Assembly: GCA_015063785.1 (NCBI GenBank)
Contig: SVTM01000004.1
Coordinates: forward strand, 1-64,000
Source: Oscillospiraceae bacterium
Lineage (GTDB): Bacteria; Bacillota; Clostridia; Oscillospirales; CAG-382
Direction of reading: 5' to 3'
DNA: 64,000 nucleotides
This document shows positions 59,398 to 64,000 of this stretch, piece after piece. The position numbers and the translations under genes were made by a program. The notes beneath the pieces were generated by a model that saw only the letters and a program-made list of their open reading frames with translations, was not told where the DNA came from and ran no database searches. The stretch's first letter is position 1. Every line of letters begins with the position of its first letter.

Positions 59398-61563
59398 GTG
59401 AAAAAATATGTAAACAGAATAGAACCCTTTGCGGTAGGCTTTCTTGAAAGCGACGCTGAATACATAGGCAAAAAAATCGCCTGCGGAATGCTTGAGGCAT
59501 CAAAACACAGAAAAATAAAGATCGATCCTGCCACCTTCTTTGTTGGCGGCGAATCGAGAAATATCGATGATATCATCGACTATACCTTCGGCGAAGGTAT
59601 CAGGGTTTCTGCCGACGCGGTCAAGGCAAAAATTGCCGCCAACCCCGAATATGCCGACGAGCTTTCGGATATCCTTGAAAAAATGTTGCCGCTTAATACA
59701 GGAAGTCTCTATAACGCACTGTTGAATGATGACGAAAAGCACTACAGGGAATTTTCAATTGGTTGGGGAGGCGGCTGGGCAGGCCATGCAAATCCCGATT
59801 TTGGACTGTTGTTAAAGATAGGCACTGTCGGATTGAAAAAGAAAATTTCCGAAATGCGTGCCAAAAATCCCGGAAACGACGAATTTTATGACGCGGCGAC
59901 AATATCGGTCGAAGCTTTCGAGGTGCTTTGCGAAAGATACCGAAAGCTTGCGTCAACTATGGCAGAAACAGCCTCGGGAAAAGAAAAAGCACATCTTCTT
60001 CGCCTTGCCGACGCTTTTTCAAACATTCCGCAAAATCCCCCTCGCGACTTTTTTGAAGCCTGCCAGTATTTCTGGATCGAATTTACCTTCGACGGCAAAG
60101 ATTCTCCCGGCAATTTCGACCAATATATGATCGAGTTTTATCGCAGATCAGAAGAGCATGACAGAAAAGAATGCCTCGAAAGACTTTGGCAACTGTTTCA
60201 GGATTACAGAGTGTGGAATCTCTGTATAAGCGGAAGTGACGAAAGCTGGAAGGACGAAACCAACGAGCTTTCGGTGGCAATCCTTGAAACCGCAAGAAAG
60301 TATAAGTATAACACTCCCAATCTCACCGTCAGAGTACACAGAAATACCCCCGAATATCTTTGGCAGGAGATCGCACAAACGATAGCCACAGGCATCGGTA
60401 TGCCTGCAATATATAACGATGAGGTGGTTTGTCCTGCCCTTGAGGCTCTCGGTATTCCGCCGTGTGACTCCCACGATTATTGCATGAACGGCTGTAATCA
60501 GATAGATATCTTCGGCAAGAGTCACATGGGGCTCGAGGACGGCGAAGTAAACCTTGCAAAGTGCGTTTCGCTCACTCTTTCGGACGGCGTATGCGCCGTT
60601 TCGGGAAATCGTTTTGGCACCACAACGGGAGATCCGAGATACTTTGAGAGCTTTGAAGAATTTCTTGCAGCTTACAAGAAAAGGGTCGAGTATTTTGCCG
60701 ATTCTTTTACTTGCTGTGCCAACCGTTCGCAGAAGCTATATGCCGAGTACGCTCCCAACCCTTTCCGTTCCAACCTTATTGTTGGTTGTCTTGAAAGCGC
60801 AAGGGATATGAAAAACCATGGTCCTTTGTACAATCATGGACAGATGCTCATGGAAGGTGTTGCCGACGCGGTTGATTCGCTGGCTGCAATAAAGCATTTT
60901 GTATATGACGAAAAGAAATATTCCATGGACGAGCTTATAGCTGCTCTTCAACAGAATTTTGAAGGCTACGACGATCTTTACCGCGACTTTTCCAACTATC
61001 ATAAATTCGGTAACGAAGACGAAGAATGTGACGCTATATTCAAAGATATAACCGAGCATTTTTCGAATTATCTTCTCACGATAAAAACATGGCGCGGCGG
61101 TGTATACGGCGCAGGTTGCTCGCCCTTTAACCGTGCGGCAAACTATGGAAAAGGCACAGGCCCTCTTCCCAACGGAAAGACGCTTGAATCCTCGCTTTTT
61201 GCCGATAGCTTCGGCGCAGTTCCCGGATGCGACAAAAAGGGAGCCACCGCCCTTATCAATTCGGTTTTGAAATACGATCATACGCTTGCAAAGAGCGGCC
61301 TTGTTCTGCAGCTTAAATTTGACAAAAACGTTTTTGAAACACAAAACGGAATGGCGTCTTTCATCGCCCTTGCAAAGACATATGTGGCACGCGGCGGTCA
61401 ACAACTTTCGGTAAACGTAGTTTCGGCGCAGGATCTTCTTGAGGCAAGAAAGTTTCCCGAAAAGTACAAGAGCCTTGTGGTGCGTGTCGGCGGATACAGT
61501 GCGTATTTCAACGATCTTTCCCCCGAGCTTCAGGAAAACATTATTGCAAGAACCCTTTTGTAA
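59398..61563 (+). CDS. Glycyl-radical enzyme of unknown function
   Basis: 721 residues, GTG start after AAAGGAAT. PFL-like barrel; the radical loop RVGGYSA has Gly699 and the thiyl cysteine is Cys366 in MNGCNQID. Dehydratases and C-N or C-S lyases have Cys-x-Glu here; this protein has Gln368 in place of the Glu general base, and not the Cys-Cys of PFL. At 721 residues it is shorter than diol dehydratases (about 785-850). No activase gene is adjacent, so one elsewhere (perhaps that of the BMC operon) would be needed. Paired with an SDR and a divergent AraC regulator. Confidence 0.85.
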   Translation: MKKYVNRIEPFAVGFLESDAEYIGKKIACGMLEASKHRKIKIDPATFFVGGESRNIDDIIDYTFGEGIRVSADAVKAKIAANPEYADELSDILEKMLPLNTGSLYNALLNDDEKHYREFSIGWGGGWAGHANPDFGLLLKIGTVGLKKKISEMRAKNPGNDEFYDAATISVEAFEVLCERYRKLASTMAETASGKEKAHLLRLADAFSNIPQNPPRDFFEACQYFWIEFTFDGKDSPGNFDQYMIEFYRRSEEHDRKECLERLWQLFQDYRVWNLCISGSDESWKDETNELSVAILETARKYKYNTPNLTVRVHRNTPEYLWQEIAQTIATGIGMPAIYNDEVVCPALEALGIPPCDSHDYCMNGCNQIDIFGKSHMGLEDGEVNLAKCVSLTLSDGVCAVSGNRFGTTTGDPRYFESFEEFLAAYKKRVEYFADSFTCCANRSQKLYAEYAPNPFRSNLIVGCLESARDMKNHGPLYNHGQMLMEGVADAVDSLAAIKHFVYDEKKYSMDELIAALQQNFEGYDDLYRDFSNYHKFGNEDEECDAIFKDITEHFSNYLLTIKTWRGGVYGAGCSPFNRAANYGKGTGPLPNGKTLESSLFADSFGAVPGCDKKGATALINSVLKYDHTLAKSGLVLQLKFDKNVFETQNGMASFIALAKTYVARGGQQLSVNVVSAQDLLEARKFPEKYKSLVVRVGGYSAYFNDLSPELQENIIARTLL

Positions 61564-61564
61564 A

Positions 61565-61600
61565 CAAAGAATGCTGACCTTTTCGGGTCAGCATTCTTTG
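61565..61600. terminator. Bidirectional terminator
   Basis: CAAAGAATGCTGACC and GGTCAGCATTCTTTG pair perfectly around a short loop between the converging GRE and manA genes. Confidence 0.87.
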
Positions 61601-61608
61601 TTGTATCA

Positions 61609-62538
61609 TTATTCACTTGCCAAAAGAAGCTCGCATCCGTTCGCCTTTATATCAAAGCTTCCCGTTCCCTTGGGGAACAGATAGCTTTCTCCTTTTTTGA
61701 AAGGATAACAGATGCCGTTGTGTACAATCTCGCCGCATCCGTCGGTGCAGAGGATAAAGAACATGTCGTCGGGATCGATCTTGTAGCTTCCGTTTTTGAT
61801 ATTCAACGAGTGTGCTTTAAAAAATTCGCATTCGCAAAGATTTGTGCGTACGGCGCAGTCTGTTTTTTCGATTATCTTCTTTTCGTTGTCGCCGTGGGGG
61901 AGAGATTTGTCGATAACTTCGATCGCTTTGTCCACATGAAGCTCGCGGCGGTTGCCGTTTTTGTCGCGGCGGTCATAATCGTACATTCTGTAGGTGGTGT
62001 TTGAATTCTGCTGTACCTCGGCAATAAGAATACCTTCGCCGATGGCGTGCACAAGACCTGCGGGAATAAAGAAAACGTCGCCCTTTTTCACTTCGCAATA
62101 ATTAAGGTATTTTTCAAGCGTACCGTCGTCCGCTGCCTTTTTGATCTCGCAGTCAGAAAGGGGAATGTCCTTTCTCATGCCGTAAACCAGCTTTGCACCG
62201 GGTTTTGCATCAAGAATATACCACATTTCGGTCTTTCCTGCAGGAAGACCTTCTTTTTTTGCATAGTTGTCGTCGGGATGCACCTGAACCGAAAGCTTGT
62301 CGCAGGCGTCAATAAGCTTGATCAGAAGCGGAAAACTGTCCTTGTCGGGGTAGATTTCTGAAAGAGCCTTTCCCGACAGCTCGCCATTTTCAATAACGTT
62401 TTCGCCGTCGTTTCTGCACGAGAGCACCCATGCCTCGGCGATCTTCTGCCCCTTTTCGCCCTTGCCGTACTGTTCGGAAAGAAGCGTGCCGCCCCAGATT
62501 ATGTCTTTGAGAACAGAGCCTAATTTTAATGGATACAT
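61609..62538 (-). CDS. manA: Class I mannose-6-phosphate isomerase
   Basis: 309 residues, short bacterial type I PMI with a cupin core: zinc-site motif VQVHPDDNYAKKEG, KTEMWYILDA, and GLVHAIGEGILIAEVQQNSNTTYRMYDYDR. Interconverts fructose-6-phosphate and mannose-6-phosphate, feeding mannose use or GDP-mannose synthesis. It is the last gene of a minus-strand unit with the DHHW and MBOAT genes, so supply of mannose units for a surface polysaccharide is plausible. Confidence 0.93.
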   Translation of the reverse strand: MYPLKLGSVLKDIIWGGTLLSEQYGKGEKGQKIAEAWVLSCRNDGENVIENGELSGKALSEIYPDKDSFPLLIKLIDACDKLSVQVHPDDNYAKKEGLPAGKTEMWYILDAKPGAKLVYGMRKDIPLSDCEIKKAADDGTLEKYLNYCEVKKGDVFFIPAGLVHAIGEGILIAEVQQNSNTTYRMYDYDRRDKNGNRRELHVDKAIEVIDKSLPHGDNEKKIIEKTDCAVRTNLCECEFFKAHSLNIKNGSYKIDPDDMFFILCTDGCGEIVHNGICYPFKKGESYLFPKGTGSFDIKANGCELLLASE

Positions 62539-62559
62539 TTTGTTTTTCCTCCGTGTCTT

Positions 62560-63690
62560 TCAAGAAAAGTTTGTAACACCGTCGTTCAGCGAATTTATGC
62601 CGTAAAGCACGAGAACGTCGGTTATATTCTCATTTTCGTTAACGTATGCACTTGCTGTTTTGCCCTTAAAATATCTCGGATCGATGACATGCACCTTTTT
62701 GTAATGCTCGGCAAGAAATGGAACGAATGCGTTGGCAAAGCTGTCCTTTACCACAACTATCTCGTTGTCGGTCGCCGCACCTTCGCTTTCAAAGATCACG
62801 AGCGGAAAGTTACCGCCGCCGAAATACGAATAGGTGTCCTTCATTTCCAAGAACTCCTGCGCAAAAAATTCATAGGGTTCGGGAGCTTTGGTGGCGTTTT
62901 TTGTCATAAACGATTTAAAATCCGCCTTTGGATTTACAAGCCTTACCACCGTGTCATATCTTGCATCGTCAAGAACGGTGGAATAAAGTGTGCCCTTGAA
63001 AGTGTCGCTCAGTGTCATCACCTCTCGATCTTCGAGGGGAAGAACGTTTTCAATGCCGACAGTTTTTGCAAAAAGCTCGTAGGTGTAAAAAGCGGCGTAG
63101 GTTGTCCAGTGGTGGTCGGTGGTGTAAAAGAGGTTGTTTTCTGACTTTTTGTCAAGCATCATATCGGTGGGGTTGATGGCGTTGTCACAAGCGATCTGCG
63201 AAAGGATGCTGTCAATGATCGCTGTCTCGTCTATGTGTTCTGTGTAGGTCGGAAGTTCTTCCTCATATATTTCGGAAGCCGACGGCAAAAGAATAACACT
63301 TTTTGTAATATCCTTGTTTTCTATTGCCTCAAAAAGCTTGTTTGCACTTGTAACAAAAGACGATGCATCGGGTTCATCCACCTGTTGAAAAAGACGGTCT
63401 TTGCCTATGTGTACATCGCCGATGCGCTTGTATCCTGCTGTAAGCTGTGCTTTTGTTTTCAGCTTCATCAAAGGGTCGCGCATGGGAAAATGATCCTTCA
63501 TATATTCTTCAAGACCAGCCGTAAAATCGCCGCTTTCAAGCTTTTTGATCGAAAAATCGGGGAATTTTGCAAGGTTCTTGTTTTCATTTTCCGAAAAAGT
63601 TTTCTTCTCGCCGAAAATAAATGCAAACATTCCAAAAAGGATAAACGCGGCGAAAATGATTGAAATTATGCTTTTTGTGATCTTCAACAC
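62560..63690 (-). CDS. DHHW-family (AlgX/SGNH-like) exported protein
   Basis: 376 residues, N-terminal membrane anchor (about 8-28), then an SGNH-hydrolase-like domain with the family motif TTDHHWT and a Ser motif ILLPSASEIYEEE. DHHW proteins act with MBOAT acyltransferases to acetylate surface polysaccharides, as AlgJ/AlgX do. The start is GTG (63690) or TTG (63687), both after AAAGGAG. It follows the MBOAT gene by 12 bp. Confidence 0.88.
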   Translation of the reverse strand: MLKITKSIISIIFAAFILFGMFAFIFGEKKTFSENENKNLAKFPDFSIKKLESGDFTAGLEEYMKDHFPMRDPLMKLKTKAQLTAGYKRIGDVHIGKDRLFQQVDEPDASSFVTSANKLFEAIENKDITKSVILLPSASEIYEEELPTYTEHIDETAIIDSILSQIACDNAINPTDMMLDKKSENNLFYTTDHHWTTYAAFYTYELFAKTVGIENVLPLEDREVMTLSDTFKGTLYSTVLDDARYDTVVRLVNPKADFKSFMTKNATKAPEPYEFFAQEFLEMKDTYSYFGGGNFPLVIFESEGAATDNEIVVVKDSFANAFVPFLAEHYKKVHVIDPRYFKGKTASAYVNENENITDVLVLYGINSLNDGVTNFS

Positions 63691-63702
63691 GAGTCTCCTT
63701 TC

Positions 63703-64000
63703 TCAGAAATTAAAATACAAAAACGGATTGTAGGCATTGCCCACAAGAAGAGCGACAGACAGTACGAAAAGTGCCGAATATACCAGGATGGCGCAGGTCG
63801 ATATCGCGCTCTTTGCCGCGGTGTTTTTGACGTTCTGTACTTTTTCCTTTATCTTCGGGAAGATCGGAATTGCAAACAGCACTCCGATGAGCATAATGGG
63901 AAGATAGGGAAGCAGATAATAGAAAAATCCGCGGTCGATAACGTTTGTGTTTACAAACATCTTTCCAACATACGCGCTCATGTGAGAAAAATCTTCGATC
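63703..64000 (-). CDS. MBOAT O-acyltransferase, C-terminal part
   Basis: The last 98 residues or so of an AlgI/DltB-like membrane-bound O-acyltransferase; the frame continues past the window edge. Residues IEDFSHMSAYVGKMF resemble the typical DFS...YLK.MF loop of the family, followed by two membrane helices (LLPYLPIMLIGVLFAI and CAILVYSALFVLSVALLV). It should carry acyl groups across the membrane for the DHHW protein. Confidence 0.82.
   Translation of the reverse strand, partial: IEDFSHMSAYVGKMFVNTNVIDRGFFYYLLPYLPIMLIGVLFAIPIFPKIKEKVQNVKNTAAKSAISTCAILVYSALFVLSVALLVGNAYNPFLYFNF

Overview
The window reads as chromosome of an anaerobic, spore-forming Clostridia bacterium, most likely an uncultured Oscillospirales-type gut organism. 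Supporting features are an IspH-ribosomal protein S1 fusion, a complete six-gene Rnf complex, two glycyl-radical enzymes (GREs), a pheST operon behind a T-box, IreB, an EF-P neighbourhood typical of Clostridia, sporulation genes (a SpoVM-like 27-residue peptide and a SPOCS/LysM coat protein) and consensus sigma-A promoters. No rRNA, tRNA, CRISPR array, transposase or phage gene was seen.

Layout. 1-4.85 kb: housekeeping (IspH-S1, YqeG, endonuclease IV-like protein, Xaa-Pro peptidase, EF-P, acidic CD1247-type protein). 4.85-8.5 kb: small membrane proteins, then an ECF sigma/anti-sigma pair and a cytosolic DUF11 protein. 8.5-13.7 kb: rnfCDGEAB on the minus strand with its own promoter. 14-24.4 kb: MecA-like adaptor, family-4 uracil-DNA glycosylase, an S53 (sedolisin) peptidase without a propeptide, a redox cluster (OYE-type Fe-S enzyme, SDR, TIM-barrel protein, divergent flavoprotein), RluA, CapA, IreB. 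24.5-28.3 kb: pheST with T-box leader. 28.4-37.9 kb: a GH38-like DUF5054 protein, a BlaI/M56 locus whose sensor part is split off into two paralogous membrane-anchored proteins, an HpcH/HpaI aldolase, an XRE-ADP-ribosylglycohydrolase fusion, Nudix and MntP.

38.0-50.7 kb: one minus-strand operon for a glycyl-radical bacterial microcompartment (BMC). In transcription order it encodes a HAD phosphatase, GRE diol dehydratase, activase, EutS/PduU shell, EutP, class II aldolase with C-terminal encapsulation peptide, GlcG/PduO-like protein, Zn alcohol dehydrogenase with N-terminal encapsulation peptide, four BMC-H shell proteins, one BMC-P vertex protein, PduS, PduT and PduQ. This fits deoxysugar (fucose/rhamnose) use: aldolase to lactaldehyde, reduction to 1,2-propanediol, dehydration to propanal, reduction to 1-propanol. 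The usual CoA-acylating aldehyde dehydrogenase and PduL are not present, so as encoded the locus looks like a purely reductive electron sink. A 422-bp regulatory region with two spaced palindromic sites separates it from a divergent YkvI-type transporter.

51-64 kb: YkvI, a macrodomain-HTH protein and a VWA protein, a MATE exporter, the sporulation genes, an intergenic element of consecutive perfect hairpins next to an AraC gene with a damaged 3' end, an SDR with a second GRE that carries Cys-Asn-Gln where dehydratases carry Cys-x-Glu, then ManA, a DHHW protein and the end of an MBOAT acyltransferase. The best candidates for undescribed biology are the aldehyde-dehydrogenase-free BMC, the second GRE, the split BlaR1-like locus, and the two HTH fusions to ADP-ribose-processing domains.
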